Of a DNA stretch of 64,000 nucleotides, positions 16,562 to 25,878 are shown piece by piece. Positions within the stretch are counted from its first letter, which is position 1. Every line of letters starts with the position of its first letter. The position numbers were made by a program, and so were the translations under genes. The stretch comes from Arthrobacter sp. ISL-28 (lineage in GTDB: Bacteria > Actinomycetota > Actinomycetes > Actinomycetales > Micrococcaceae). The notes under the pieces are model-generated. The model saw only the letters and a program-made list of their open reading frames with translations, was not told the origin of the DNA and ran no database searches. The DNA is taken from assembly GCF_018613875.1 (NCBI RefSeq), contig NZ_JAGGPJ010000017.1, positions 1-64,000 of the forward strand, given 5' to 3'.

Positions 16562-17926
16562 CTAGACCTGGCCCACTCGTTCCACGGAATTGCGGACCTC
16601 GGGGAAGTCCTCCGTGGCGGCCTTGACCGCGTTGGGCACCAAGTGGAGATTCGCGGCTGACAGCTTCCGCTCGGCGTCATCCGGCTCCGGAACGGCCTGC
16701 CCCTTGGAAAGCACGGTGATGCCGGAGTCAGTGACCTTGAAGCCGCGCGCGCGGTCGAGTTCCGCATCAAGGCCGATGGCGGCGCCGGCGGGAACCTTGA
16801 CGAACTTGTCGATGATGGCGCGGCGGATCACGGCGCCCTCGCCGACCTGGACTTTGTCCATGAGAACTGAATCCACAACGCGGCTCGCCGTTCCGACGTA
16901 GACGTCGTTGGACAGGACCGAGCCTTCCACGATGCCGCCTGAGATGACCACGCCGCTGCCGACGATCGAGTCAAGGGCCGTCCCGACGGTGTTGTTGTCG
17001 CCGCGGACGAACTTTGCGGGCGGGGAGATGCTCTGCCGCGTGTAGATGGGCCATTCGGAGTTGTACAGGTTGAACACCGGCAGCGGCGAGATCAGGTCCA
17101 TGTGGGCGTCGTAGAAGGAGTCGATGGTGCCGACGTCGCGCCAGTACGTGCGGTCGCGCTCGGTGGAACCCGGAATGTCATTGAGTGTGAAGTCGTAGAC
17201 TCCGGCCTCGCCCTGGTTGACGAAGTAAGGGATGATGTCGCCGCCCATGTCGTGCTTCGTGTCCAGGCGTTCGGCGTCGACGTGCAGGGCAGCGACCAGG
17301 GCGTCGGCGTCAAACACGTAGTTGCCCATGGAGGCCAGGAACTGGGTGGGATCGGCGGCGAGCCCGGGCGTTGAGGACGGCTTTTCGACGAAGGCCCCGA
17401 TCTTCTGGGGGTCTTCGGGGTCGACCTCGATCACGCCGAACTGGTCCGCCATGTGAAGCGGTTGGCGGACGGCGGCGACGGTTGCCTTGGCGCCGCTCCG
17501 CACGTGCTGCTCGACCATCTGGGCAAAGTCCATCCGGTACACGTGGTCGGCTCCGACCACGACGACGATGTCGGGGTTGGCGTCGTGGATCAGGTTCAGG
17601 GACTGGTAGATCGCATTCGCGCTGCCAAGGAACCAGCTCTTGCCCACGCGCTGCTGGGCCGGCACCGAAGCCACATAGTTGCCGAGCTGGGTGGACATCC
17701 GCCAGGTTTCGGAGATGTGGCGGTCGAGGCTGTGGGACTTGTACTGCGTCAGGACCACGATCTGCAGATAGCGGGAATTCACCAAATTGGACAGGGCAAA
17801 GTCGATCAGCCGATAGCTTCCGGCAAAAGGCACGGCCGGTTTAGCCCTGTCAGCCGTCAATGGCATGAGACGGTTCCCCTCGCCACCGGCGAGGACAATA
17901 GCCAGGACTTTCTTATTCAACGGCAT
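16562..17926 (-). CDS. glgC: Glucose-1-phosphate adenylyltransferase
   Basis: 454 residues. Makes ADP-glucose from glucose-1-phosphate and ATP, the committed step to glycogen. It starts [20 protein letters not shown] with the pyrophosphorylase loop [11 protein letters not shown], followed by [19 protein letters not shown], all diagnostic for GlgC. A left-handed beta-helix region follows with repeated V/I-x-x-G steps ([20 protein letters not shown]). Length is slightly above typical enterobacterial GlgC and normal for actinobacteria. It diverges from the glycosyltransferase at 18027 across about 100 bases, the mycobacterial glgC/glgM arrangement. Confidence 0.95.
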   Translation of the reverse strand: MPLNKKVLAIVLAGGEGNRLMPLTADRAKPAVPFAGSYRLIDFALSNLVNSRYLQIVVLTQYKSHSLDRHISETWRMSTQLGNYVASVPAQQRVGKSWFLGSANAIYQSLNLIHDANPDIVVVVGADHVYRMDFAQMVEQHVRSGAKATVAAVRQPLHMADQFGVIEVDPEDPQKIGAFVEKPSSTPGLAADPTQFLASMGNYVFDADALVAALHVDAERLDTKHDMGGDIIPYFVNQGEAGVYDFTLNDIPGSTERDRTYWRDVGTIDSFYDAHMDLISPLPVFNLYNSEWPIYTRQSISPPAKFVRGDNNTVGTALDSIVGSGVVISGGIVEGSVLSNDVYVGTASRVVDSVLMDKVQVGEGAVIRRAIIDKFVKVPAGAAIGLDAELDRARGFKVTDSGITVLSKGQAVPEPDDAERKLSAANLHLVPNAVKAATEDFPEVRNSVERVGQV

Positions 17927-18026
17927 GTGGTCGCTCCTGTACGCCTTCGTAAATTCCCCAGAAGTCCGGCACGCCCGGACCCCTTCACACTAGAACAGTT
18001 CAACCGTAACGACTACCTTGGGTATC

Positions 18027-19223
18027 GTGCGAATAGACATTGTGACTAAAGAATTCCCGCCGGAGATCTATGGAGGCGCGGGCGTCCACGTAGCCGAGCT
18101 GAGCCGGGTCCTGGCCAAGCACGTCGACCTGGAGGTGCGTGCCTTCGGCGCGCCCCGGGACGCCGACTACCACGGGGCGAGCGTGACCTCCTACTCCGTG
18201 CCGGAGGACCTCGGTGCTGCGAACGCCGCAGTCCAGACGCTCGGCGTGGACCTGCGCATCGTGCCGGACATCGAGGGCGCCGACCTGGTGCATTCGCACA
18301 CCTGGTACGCCAACATGGCGGGACACCTGGCATCGTTGCTGCACGGGATCCCGCATGTGCTGAGCGCCCACAGCCTGGAGCCGCTGCGGCCGTGGAAAGC
18401 GGAGCAGCTCGGCGGCGGCTACGCACTGTCCTCCTGGGTCGAGAAGACCGCCTACGAGGCGGCCGCCGCCATCATCGCCGTTTCCGAAGGCATGCGCCAG
18501 GACATCCTGCGCAGCTACCCCGAGGTTGACCCCGCCAAGGTCAAGGTGGTGCACAACGGCATCGACGTCAGTCTGTGGAACCGCGACGAAAGCCATGACG
18601 CCGTCCGGGCGCTCGGCATCGATCCGGACCTGCCCAGCGTGGTCTTCGTTGGACGCAACACCCGGCAAAAGGGTGTTCCGTACCTCCTCCGCGCTGCCTC
18701 AAAGCTCCCCGCCGATGTCCAGCTGGTGTTGTGCCTCGGGGCTGCGGACACACCCGAGCTCGCCGCCGAAACTGCCCGGCTGATCGAGGAGCTCCAGAGT
18801 CAGCGCAGCGGCGTGGTGCTGATTGAGCGGATGCTTCCCCGCAACGAACTCATCCAGGTCCTCAGCCACGCCACGGCCTTCGCCTGCCCGTCCATCTACG
18901 AACCGCTGGGCATCGTGAATCTTGAGGCCATGGCCTGCGGTGCTGCAGTGGTGGCCAGCGCCACGGGCGGCATCCCCGAGGTGGTGCAGCACGGTGAAAC
19001 CGGCCTGCTCGTGGACATCGAGCAGGTCACCGACGGCACCGGAACGCCGCTGGATCCGGAGAAGTTCGTCACGGAGTTTGCCGCTGCCCTGACCGAGGTT
19101 GTCTCAGATCCTGAGCGGGCCCGCGCCATGGGCGAGGCAGGTCGGCGCCGGGCCGAGGAGCACTTCTCTTGGGAATCCATCACCGAGACCACCCTCGACG
19201 TTTACCGCTCGGTCCTCAAGTAA
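18027..19223 (+). CDS. glgA: Glycogen synthase / alpha-maltose-1-phosphate synthase (GT4)
   Basis: 398 residues from GTG 18027 (MRIDIVTKEFPPEIYGGAGV). A TTG three codons earlier is possible but less likely. The N-terminal donor loop EIYGGAGVHVAEL and the C-terminal EPLGIVNLEAMACG (the E-x7-E motif of retaining GT-B enzymes) are clear. At about 400 residues it matches mycobacterial GlgA/GlgM (Rv1212c family), which uses ADP-glucose to make maltose-1-phosphate or extend glucan, rather than the 480-residue enterobacterial GlgA. Divergence from glgC supports co-regulation, with GlgC supplying the donor. The exact acceptor cannot be told from sequence. Confidence 0.9.
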   Translation: MRIDIVTKEFPPEIYGGAGVHVAELSRVLAKHVDLEVRAFGAPRDADYHGASVTSYSVPEDLGAANAAVQTLGVDLRIVPDIEGADLVHSHTWYANMAGHLASLLHGIPHVLSAHSLEPLRPWKAEQLGGGYALSSWVEKTAYEAAAAIIAVSEGMRQDILRSYPEVDPAKVKVVHNGIDVSLWNRDESHDAVRALGIDPDLPSVVFVGRNTRQKGVPYLLRAASKLPADVQLVLCLGAADTPELAAETARLIEELQSQRSGVVLIERMLPRNELIQVLSHATAFACPSIYEPLGIVNLEAMACGAAVVASATGGIPEVVQHGETGLLVDIEQVTDGTGTPLDPEKFVTEFAAALTEVVSDPERARAMGEAGRRRAEEHFSWESITETTLDVYRSVLK

Positions 19224-19247
19224 AACCGCCCCCAAGGCCATAAAGTA

Positions 19248-19285
19248 CGACGGCGACGCTCCCCGCGAAGGGAGCGCCGCCGTCG
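19248..19285. terminator. Terminator hairpin between glgA and acyl-CoA dehydrogenase
   Basis: CGACGGCGACGCTCCC pairs with GGGAGCGCCGCCGTCG around the loop CGCGAA, with one mismatch. It sits between convergent genes and is strong enough to stop both, though it lacks a long T-run. Confidence 0.65.
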
Positions 19286-19300
19286 CGCATTAATGTCCGT

Positions 19301-21415
19301 TTAACCCTTCCGCGCCAGGAGCGATTTCTCATCAACGGGGGTGTTTCCGCGGGCGCGCTGCATCCGGTAGAAGTCCCGCGCCTCGTCCTGGCGGACCTTT
19401 TCGGCTCCCGTGGCGATCGCCGCACGCAAATGGTCCGGGCCGTAGCCGAAGGCGTCCACCAGGTCCAGCGCGTGGGGCCGGATCTTGACCAGCAGCCGGT
19501 TGATGTACTCCCCGACGGTGCGGGCGCGCTGCATTGAAAGACGGCCGTTCATGAGATACCAGGACAGATTCTTTTCGATCAGGGACAGTCCGAAGAGGTC
19601 ACGGAGCCAGGTGAGGACCCTCTTCGTCCCGGGGTCCGTGACCCGGGTGAGGGCTTCGGTGAACGCTTCCCATTGCAGCAGCTCGGCGTGCGCCTGGGCG
19701 ACATCGATGAGCTCGTCCTGATGCCGGTTGAACACTGCAGCGGCCTCGTGCTGGGGCAGCTTGTTGGCACCCTTGAGGGCAGCACCGGCTGCGGCGACCA
19801 TTGTCTGCACCCGGTCGGTCAGCAGGGCGCGCTGGCTTTCCTCGTCGCGCAGGGCAATGGCGGCCTTCTGGGGAAGGCCGGTATCGGCCACGAACTGTGC
19901 CACGCCGCGGAGGCCGGTCCGGTGCACGGCCGTTCCTGCTGCCTGGTTGACCACGTAGCGCGCCAGGACGCCGAATTTCAGATTGCGGAACTCCCTGGCG
20001 TAGTCAGCGAGAAGCCGCTTGGCCACGAGCTGGAGCAGCACCGTGTTGTCGCCCTCGAAGGTGACGTAGACGTCGAGGTCGGCCCGCAGCGACGCGAAGC
20101 GGTTCTCGAGCAGGAATCCGGCCCCGCCGCATGCCTCACGGCATTCCTGCAGGGTGTCGAGGGCGTGCCAGGTGCTGAGCGGTTTGAGGGCCGCGGCCAG
20201 GGTTTCCAGATCCTGGCGGTCCTCGTCCGTGTCGTGGGTGCCGGAGAAGACGTCGTCCAGCTTCTGCAGCAGCTGCTCGTGGGCGAACGCCGCGGCGTAG
20301 GTGGTTGCCAGCCGGGTGAAGAGCCGGCGCTGGTGCCGCTGGTAGTCGAGGAGCACTTCCTCCTCGGTGGGTGATGAGGCGTTGAATTGCCGGCGTTCGG
20401 TGGCGTAGGTGATGGCGGTCTTCAGCGCGAGCTTGGAGGCGGCTACCGCGGCGCCGTCGAGGCTCACGCGGCCCTGGACGAGGGTGCCGAGCATGGTGAA
20501 GAAGCGCCGGCCCGGGCTGGCGATGGGGGAGCTGTACTTCCCGTCGGCATCCACGTCGCCGTAGCGGTTGAGCAGGTTGGTGCGGGGGATCCGGACATTG
20601 CTGAAGTGCAGCCGGCCGTTGTCGATCCCGTTCAGGCCTCCCTTGACGCCGTCGTCCTCGCCGCCGATTCCGGGCAGGAACTCCTTGGTGGCAGGATCCC
20701 GGAGATCCACATAAAAGGCGTGGACCCCGTGGTTCACTCCGCGGGTGACCAGCTGCGCGAACACCACGGCGCCGAGGCCGTCGATGGCAGCGTTGCCGAT
20801 GTAGTCCTTCCAGGCCGCACGGAAAGGTGTGTTAATTACGAATTCCTGGGTGCCGGCGTCGTAGGCGGCAGTGGTGGCGATGCTCGCAACGTCCGAGCCG
20901 TGTCCCGTCTCCGTCATGGCGAAGCAGCCCGGGATGTCCAGGTTCATAATGCCGGGCAGCCACTTCCGGTGGTGCTCCTCGCTGCCAAGATGCATGACGG
21001 CCGAACCGAACAGACCCCACTGCACGCCGGCTTTGATCTGCAGGGACGGGTCAGCCGTGACCAGCTCCTCGAAGCCGGCGATGTTGCCTCCGTGGTCGTC
21101 CGAGCCGCCGAGGGCGGCGGGGAAGGCGCGGTGAACGGCGCCGCTGTCCACGAGGTAGCGGAGTTGGCCGAAAGTCCGCCGCCGGTGCTCCGTGTGGGTG
21201 AGGCCCTCTGTCTTGTGGAGTTCGGGGCGGGCAGCCAGTTCGCGAGCCTGGCGGCGGACGTGCGCCCACCTGCCGAGCAGTTGCTCGCCCAGTGCGGCCA
21301 CGTCGACGGCGGGCGGCGGCGTCGGGATCCTTCCGCCGGCACTGGCGCTCGTGGGAGTGCCGGCCGGTGCGGGGCGGAAGGATGCGCCGCTGCGGCGGTC
21401 CGCTACTTCAGTCAT
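19301..21415 (-). CDS. Acyl-CoA dehydrogenase/oxidase family protein (large type)
   Basis: 704 residues from ATG 21415 (MTEVADRRSGASFRPAP). The open frame extends further upstream, but that part is low-complexity Arg/Pro and lacks a ribosome site. Core features are CFAMTETGHGSDVASIATTA (FAD and substrate loop), FSNVRIPRTNLL, YATERRQF, EACGGAGFLLENR, and a catalytic-region Glu in VYVTFEGDNTVLLQ. That last element is the acyl-CoA oxidase-like pattern (FEGDNTVL). It is longer than ordinary dehydrogenases (about 380), as in acyl-CoA oxidases and FadE5-like enzymes. It oxidises acyl-CoA to enoyl-CoA. Linked with a TetR regulator, thiolase, FabG and MaoC genes, it corresponds in position to M. tuberculosis fadE5. 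Confidence 0.9.
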   Translation of the reverse strand: MTEVADRRSGASFRPAPAGTPTSASAGGRIPTPPPAVDVAALGEQLLGRWAHVRRQARELAARPELHKTEGLTHTEHRRRTFGQLRYLVDSGAVHRAFPAALGGSDDHGGNIAGFEELVTADPSLQIKAGVQWGLFGSAVMHLGSEEHHRKWLPGIMNLDIPGCFAMTETGHGSDVASIATTAAYDAGTQEFVINTPFRAAWKDYIGNAAIDGLGAVVFAQLVTRGVNHGVHAFYVDLRDPATKEFLPGIGGEDDGVKGGLNGIDNGRLHFSNVRIPRTNLLNRYGDVDADGKYSSPIASPGRRFFTMLGTLVQGRVSLDGAAVAASKLALKTAITYATERRQFNASSPTEEEVLLDYQRHQRRLFTRLATTYAAAFAHEQLLQKLDDVFSGTHDTDEDRQDLETLAAALKPLSTWHALDTLQECREACGGAGFLLENRFASLRADLDVYVTFEGDNTVLLQLVAKRLLADYAREFRNLKFGVLARYVVNQAAGTAVHRTGLRGVAQFVADTGLPQKAAIALRDEESQRALLTDRVQTMVAAAGAALKGANKLPQHEAAAVFNRHQDELIDVAQAHAELLQWEAFTEALTRVTDPGTKRVLTWLRDLFGLSLIEKNLSWYLMNGRLSMQRARTVGEYINRLLVKIRPHALDLVDAFGYGPDHLRAAIATGAEKVRQDEARDFYRMQRARGNTPVDEKSLLARKG

Positions 21416-21450
21416 GTCGATTCCTTCGTTGGTTCGGACAATTCGAGGGT

Positions 21451-22149
21451 TTACTGAACGGGTTCTTGGGCGTCGGCGAGTTCGGGGGCGATGCCAACAC
21501 ACAGCCAGGCCGTAATCTGGCGGGCCATGGCTTCGTGGTCAGGTTTTGCGGGGGACTCTGGGCTGGCGAGCCATCGTTCCCCGGCATTACGGACCAGCCC
21601 GATGGCGGCGGTGGGCCAGTAGCCGATGACGGACTCCTTGCCGGCGCCGAGATGCGTGCGCATAGGCCGGGCGATCATGTCCGCGATGGAGTCGAAGAAA
21701 TGGCCCAGGGCCCCTGCCGTGGCAATGGTGGTCGCGCCGCCGTCCTGCTCGGCAGCCGGGTACCGCGTCACGAACGTGTAGACGTTGGGGCTTGTTTCGG
21801 CCATCTGGAGGTAGGCCGACACCATGGCGAGGAGGCCTTCGCGAGGAGTCTGGGCCGTCTGTACAGCTTCCTGCATGCGCCGCTGCATTTGGCTGAGCAC
21901 CACTTCGCCCACCGCCTGCTGAAGCCCTGCCTTGTCTCCGAAGTACCGGTAGAAGACAGACTTCGATGTTCCGGCGGCGGCTGCGATCTCCTCCATCGAG
22001 GCATCGCTGCCGAGGGTGTGGACAGCGCGCCTGGCGGATTTGATGAGCTCCCGCCGCCGCTCCTCCCGGTGGGACTGCCAGCGGGAGGCGCGGCCGTCGG
22101 GGGCGGCGGGCTCGGCCTCGGGATCTCCAAGAGGATGCTCGATGTTCAC
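21451..22149 (-). CDS. TetR family transcriptional regulator
   Basis: 232 residues from GTG 22149, which leaves the perfect operator 22150-22180 immediately upstream; the frame is open further but would read through that palindrome. The N-terminal helix-turn-helix is clear: SMEEIAAAAGTSKSVFYRYF, followed by GDKAGLQQAVGEVVLSQM. The rest is the helical ligand domain. It lies between the acyl-CoA dehydrogenase and the divergent thiolase operon, so it probably represses both fatty-acid units and itself, releasing DNA when an acyl-CoA binds. Ligand is inferred from neighbours. Confidence 0.9.
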   Translation of the reverse strand: MNIEHPLGDPEAEPAAPDGRASRWQSHREERRRELIKSARRAVHTLGSDASMEEIAAAAGTSKSVFYRYFGDKAGLQQAVGEVVLSQMQRRMQEAVQTAQTPREGLLAMVSAYLQMAETSPNVYTFVTRYPAAEQDGGATTIATAGALGHFFDSIADMIARPMRTHLGAGKESVIGYWPTAAIGLVRNAGERWLASPESPAKPDHEAMARQITAWLCVGIAPELADAQEPVQ

Positions 22150-22180
22150 GATACTCAGCGTATCAGGTACGCTGAGTATC
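22150..22180. promoter_or_regulatory. TetR operator, perfect inverted repeat
   Basis: GATACTCAGCGTA (22150-22162) and TACGCTGAGTATC (22168-22180) are exact reverse complements across a 5-base centre. The site touches the TetR start and lies 33 bases before the thiolase ATG, so one bound dimer or dimer pair could repress both directions. Confidence 0.8.
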
Positions 22181-22212
22181 GATAACCTAGCCCGGATCAA
22201 AGGAGACACCCC

Positions 22213-23598
22213 ATGTCCGTCGATGGACAGTCAGTAACCGGACCACAAGGCGCCGTCAGCCCACAACCTGCGTTTTCACAGTCAGGACTCGGGAAGGCAC
22301 AGACGCCTCGCCGCGCCGTGGTGGTCGGCGGCAACCGGATTCCCTTTGCCCGCACCGGAGGGGCATACACAAAGTCCTCCAACCAGGACATGCTCACGGC
22401 TGCTCTCGACGGGCTGATCGCGCGCTTCGGGCTGCAGGACGAGCGGATCGGCGAAGTCGCCGCGGGAGCCGTGCTCAAGCATTCGCGGGACTTCAACCTG
22501 ACGCGCGAGGCTGTCCTGGGTTCCGCGCTCTCTGCAGAAACGCCTGCCTATGACCTGCAGCAGGCGTGCGCCACCGGGCTGGAGACCGTGCTGGGCCTCG
22601 CCAACAAAATCAAGCTCGGGCAGATTGAGTCCGCCATCGCCGGCGGTGTCGATTCCGCGTCCGATGCCCCCATTGCCGTCAGCGAGGGCCTCCGGGAAGT
22701 ACTGCTTGACCTTAACCGTGCCAAGACGCTGCCGCAGCGCCTCCGGATCCTCGCCCGCTTGCGCCCCAAGGACCTTGCCCCTGACGCGCCGAACACGGGG
22801 GAGCCGCGGACCGGCCTGTCCATGGGGGAGCACCAGGCCGTGACCACTGGGCAGTGGAAGATCAGCCGCGAGGCCCAGGACGAAGTGGCCTACAACAGCC
22901 ACCGCAACCTGGCAGCCGCCTATGACGCCGGGTTCTTCGATGACCTGCTCACGCCGTACCGGGGCCTCACCAGGGACTCGAACCTCCGGGCTGACACCAC
23001 GCTTGAGAAGCTGGCCTCCCTGAAACCGGTCTTCGGCCGGAACCTTGGCTCGGAGGCGACGATGACGGCCGGCAACTCCACGCCCCTGACCGACGGCGCC
23101 TCGACGGTGCTTCTTGCGTCGGAGGAGTGGGCGGACCAGCACGATCTGCCCAAGCTCGCGGCCGTCGTCGACGGCGAGTCCGCCGCCGTGGATTTTGTAC
23201 ACGGGAAGGACGGGTTGCTGATGGCTCCTGCCTTCGCCGTGCCACGGCTGCTGGCGCGCAATGGCCTGACGCTCGACGATATCGATTACTTCGAGATCCA
23301 TGAGGCATTTGCCGGGACAGTGCTGAGCACGCTGGCAGCCTGGGAGGACGAGGAATTCGGGCGCACCCGGCTCGGACTGGACGGAGCCTTTGGCAAGGTG
23401 GACCGAACCAGGCTCAACGTCAACGGATCATCGCTTGCAGCAGGCCACCCCTTCGCCGCCACCGGCGGCCGGATTGTGGCGACGCTGGCCAAGATGCTGC
23501 ACGAGAAAGGCCAGGTTGACGGACGCCCGGCGCTCGGCCTCATTTCCGTCTGCGCTGCAGGCGGCCAGGGCGTCGTGGCGCTGCTGGAAGCACAGTAA
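22213..23598 (+). CDS. fadA: Acetyl-CoA C-acyltransferase (thiolase)
   Basis: 461 residues. After a 30-residue variable lead it shows AVVVGGNRIPFARTGGAYTK, the usual thiolase start. The acyl-accepting Cys119 is in YDLQQACATGLETV, His in EIHEAFAGTVLSTL, and the second catalytic Cys447 in SVCAAGGQGVV. It catalyses thiolytic cleavage of 3-ketoacyl-CoA or the reverse condensation, in the cytoplasm. It starts the rightward operon after the TetR operator and is followed by fabG (9-base gap) and a MaoC hydratase, giving three successive beta-oxidation-type steps. It resembles fadA2 of the M. tuberculosis Rv0241c-Rv0244c cluster. Confidence 0.92.
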   Translation: MSVDGQSVTGPQGAVSPQPAFSQSGLGKAQTPRRAVVVGGNRIPFARTGGAYTKSSNQDMLTAALDGLIARFGLQDERIGEVAAGAVLKHSRDFNLTREAVLGSALSAETPAYDLQQACATGLETVLGLANKIKLGQIESAIAGGVDSASDAPIAVSEGLREVLLDLNRAKTLPQRLRILARLRPKDLAPDAPNTGEPRTGLSMGEHQAVTTGQWKISREAQDEVAYNSHRNLAAAYDAGFFDDLLTPYRGLTRDSNLRADTTLEKLASLKPVFGRNLGSEATMTAGNSTPLTDGASTVLLASEEWADQHDLPKLAAVVDGESAAVDFVHGKDGLLMAPAFAVPRLLARNGLTLDDIDYFEIHEAFAGTVLSTLAAWEDEEFGRTRLGLDGAFGKVDRTRLNVNGSSLAAGHPFAATGGRIVATLAKMLHEKGQVDGRPALGLISVCAAGGQGVVALLEAQ

Positions 23599-23607
23599 GG
23601 GATTCTC

Positions 23608-24945
23608 ATGACAGACATCTACTCGCGGCTGGTCAACAAGGGCCCGGGCCGGGACGTCGCCAAGAAACTCGGGCTGCCGCAGCCTGCCGTGCTCCGGCGC
23701 TACGAGCCGGGCCAGCCCCTCATCAACGGCCCTGTCCTGATAGAAGGGTCCAGCGCCGGCGCAGACGAGCTGGCGGCAGAGCTTCTCACATGGGACGTTG
23801 ACGTGCGGCGGCATGCCGTTCCCCGGGAAAAGCTCGGCGGGATCGTGCTGGTCCTGGACAGCCTGGCGTCACCCGTTGACCTCGAAAAGCCGGTTCTGAC
23901 GGTCGCATCCTCATTGCGCGACCTGGCTCCGAACGGTCGGGTGGTAACTGTTTCCCTCACTCCCGACGGCGGCAGTCCGGCCGCGGCTGCGGCCCGGCAG
24001 GGCGTCGACGGGTTGCTGCGCTCGCTGGCCAAGGAACTGCGCGCCGGCGCTACAGGCAACGGCATTCTCCTGGCCGACGGGGTGGGCACCACGGCGCCCA
24101 CGGCGCTGGGCGCGCTCCGCTTCTTCCTCTCAGGCCGGTCCGCCTATGTGGATGGCCAGTTTGTGCGGGTCGGTTCGACGTCGGGAAAGCTCCCCGCCGA
24201 CGACGAGAAACCGCTCGCCGGTAAGGTTGCCGTCGTCACCGGAGCCGCCAGAGGCATCGGCGCCGCCATTGCACGGACGCTGCACCGGGACGGAGCGACG
24301 GTGGTGGCGGTCGATATTCCGGCCGCAGGAGACCACCTCGCCGCCGTGGCCAACGACATCCGGGGAACGGCGTTGCAGCTCGACATCAGTCGGGACGACG
24401 CCGGTCCGCGGATCATTGAGCATGCCGTGGGGCGGCACGGACGGCTGGACATCCTGGTCCACAACGCGGGGATCACCAGGGACAAGCTGCTCGTCAATAT
24501 GGACCACGGGCGCTGGAGCTCCGTGATCGGCGTGAATATCGCAGCGCAGCTGCGGATCAACGAAGCCCTGCTGGCGTCCGAGCATTTCCGCTCCGCTCCG
24601 AGGATCGTGTCACTGGCGTCAACCAGCGGCATCGCCGGCAACCGGGGCCAGACGAACTATGCCGCCTCCAAGGGTGGTGTCATCGGCATGGTGCGCGCCA
24701 CGGCGCCCTTGCTCGCGGAACATGGCGGCTCGATCAACGCCGTGGCACCGGGGTTCATCGAAACGGAGATGACCGCTCGCATGCCGTTTGCGACACGCGA
24801 GATCGCACGGCGGCTCAATTCCCTGCAACAGGGCGGACGCCCGCAAGATGTTGCCGAGGCGATTGCCTTCCTCGCCAGCGACTCCGCCGGGGGCATCTCC
24901 GGCGAGGTGCTTCGGGTCTGCGGACAGCAACTGGTGGGAGCATGA
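23608..24945 (+). CDS. fabG: High-molecular-weight 3-oxoacyl-ACP/CoA reductase (FabG4 type)
   Basis: 445 residues, about 200 longer than ordinary FabG. The N-terminal domain (1-205) is a degenerate Rossmann-like fold without a good glycine loop. The C-terminal domain is a full SDR: VAVVTGAARGIGAAIARTLH near 210-229, LDILVHNAGITRD, LASTSGIAGNRGQTNYAASK with the Ser/Tyr/Lys set, and GFIETEMTARMP. This two-domain plan is that of mycobacterial FabG4 (Rv0242c), an NADH-dependent ketoacyl-CoA reductase. It overlaps the next gene by 4 bases, so the two are translationally coupled. It would interconvert 3-ketoacyl and 3-hydroxyacyl thioesters. Confidence 0.92.
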   Translation: MTDIYSRLVNKGPGRDVAKKLGLPQPAVLRRYEPGQPLINGPVLIEGSSAGADELAAELLTWDVDVRRHAVPREKLGGIVLVLDSLASPVDLEKPVLTVASSLRDLAPNGRVVTVSLTPDGGSPAAAAARQGVDGLLRSLAKELRAGATGNGILLADGVGTTAPTALGALRFFLSGRSAYVDGQFVRVGSTSGKLPADDEKPLAGKVAVVTGAARGIGAAIARTLHRDGATVVAVDIPAAGDHLAAVANDIRGTALQLDISRDDAGPRIIEHAVGRHGRLDILVHNAGITRDKLLVNMDHGRWSSVIGVNIAAQLRINEALLASEHFRSAPRIVSLASTSGIAGNRGQTNYAASKGGVIGMVRATAPLLAEHGGSINAVAPGFIETEMTARMPFATREIARRLNSLQQGGRPQDVAEAIAFLASDSAGGISGEVLRVCGQQLVGA

Positions 24946-25853
24946 ACACCGGCCAGCCCATCATCCTGGGGGAGATGCCGTCCCTGTCCAAACTCTACGT
25001 CAACGCTGCTGCCGGGGCGGCCCGGCGCCGGATCCTCGGCTCCCCGGCTGAGGCGGCGCTGCCGCCCGTGGGCCACGAGGTGCGGGCAGTGCTGGCCGAC
25101 GTCGCGAACCTCACCGCCTATCAGCATCTGGTCGGTGAAACGGCCAGCGACGTACTGCCCGCCGGATTCATCCACGCGTTGGCGTTCCCCGTTGCCATAA
25201 GCGTCATGAACCGCGACGACTTCCCCCTGCCGCTGCTCGGGATGATCCATCTGCGCAATGTTGTGGAGCACCGCAGCCCTGCGCTGTTCACCGAGCCGCT
25301 GGACATTACAGCCCGGGCCGAAAACCTCCGGGCCCACCGGTCTGGCACCCAGTTGGACGTCATCGCCGAGGTCCGTGGATCCGGTGAAGATACCGCCCGG
25401 TGGCGGGGCGTTTCCACCTACCTTGCCAAGGGCGTCTTCCTTCCCGGCATCGACAAGGCGTCGGCGACTGTGGAGGAGGAGGAGTTCACGGCTCCGGACC
25501 CGACAGCTGTCTGGCAGCTCGGCGTCGATGCAGGGCGGGCGTATGCAGCGGTGTCAGGCGACTTCAACCCGATCCATCTCAGCGTGCTGTCGGCGAAAGC
25601 CCTCGGGCTGCGGCGCTCGATCGCGCACGGCATGTACCTGGCGTCAAGGGCCTTGGCCGATGTTGGTGCCGCCAAGGGCGAGTCGTTCCGCTGGGACGTC
25701 AATTTTGCAGCACCGGTATTCCTTCCGGCACGGGTCGCCCTGGACATCTCCACGATCCAGGCGGAGGGAGGGGCCTGGCTGCGCTCGGACTATGTGGCGT
25801 GGAATCCGCGCTCCGGCCGAAAGCACTTCACCGGATCCGTAACGGTGCTGTAG
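24942..25853 (+). CDS. MaoC-family (R)-enoyl-CoA hydratase, double hotdog
   Basis: 303 residues. The C-terminal hydratase-2 motif is clear: AAVSGDFNPIHLS then GLRRSIAHGMYLASRAL, with the catalytic Asp/His of the D-x4-H pattern. The N-terminal half is a second, degenerate hotdog fold (AVLADVANLTAYQHLVG). It hydrates trans-2-enoyl-CoA to (R)-3-hydroxyacyl-CoA, the step next to the FabG reaction. Coupled to fabG by ATGA overlap. It is the counterpart of HtdX (Rv0241c) by content and gene order. A short direct repeat (TAGTCCGGGACA) follows the stop. Confidence 0.88.
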   Translation: MNTGQPIILGEMPSLSKLYVNAAAGAARRRILGSPAEAALPPVGHEVRAVLADVANLTAYQHLVGETASDVLPAGFIHALAFPVAISVMNRDDFPLPLLGMIHLRNVVEHRSPALFTEPLDITARAENLRAHRSGTQLDVIAEVRGSGEDTARWRGVSTYLAKGVFLPGIDKASATVEEEEFTAPDPTAVWQLGVDAGRAYAAVSGDFNPIHLSVLSAKALGLRRSIAHGMYLASRALADVGAAKGESFRWDVNFAAPVFLPARVALDISTIQAEGGAWLRSDYVAWNPRSGRKHFTGSVTVL

Positions 25854-25878
25854 TCCGGGACACCAGTAGTCCGGGACA

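Noticed and set aside
20387..21457. 356-residue frame antisense to the acyl-CoA dehydrogenase
   Set aside because: No motif or ribosome site; the sense protein has all family motifs.
25854..25878. Repeated TAGTCCGGGACA as a functional repeat
   Set aside because: Only two short copies after the MaoC gene; may be chance.
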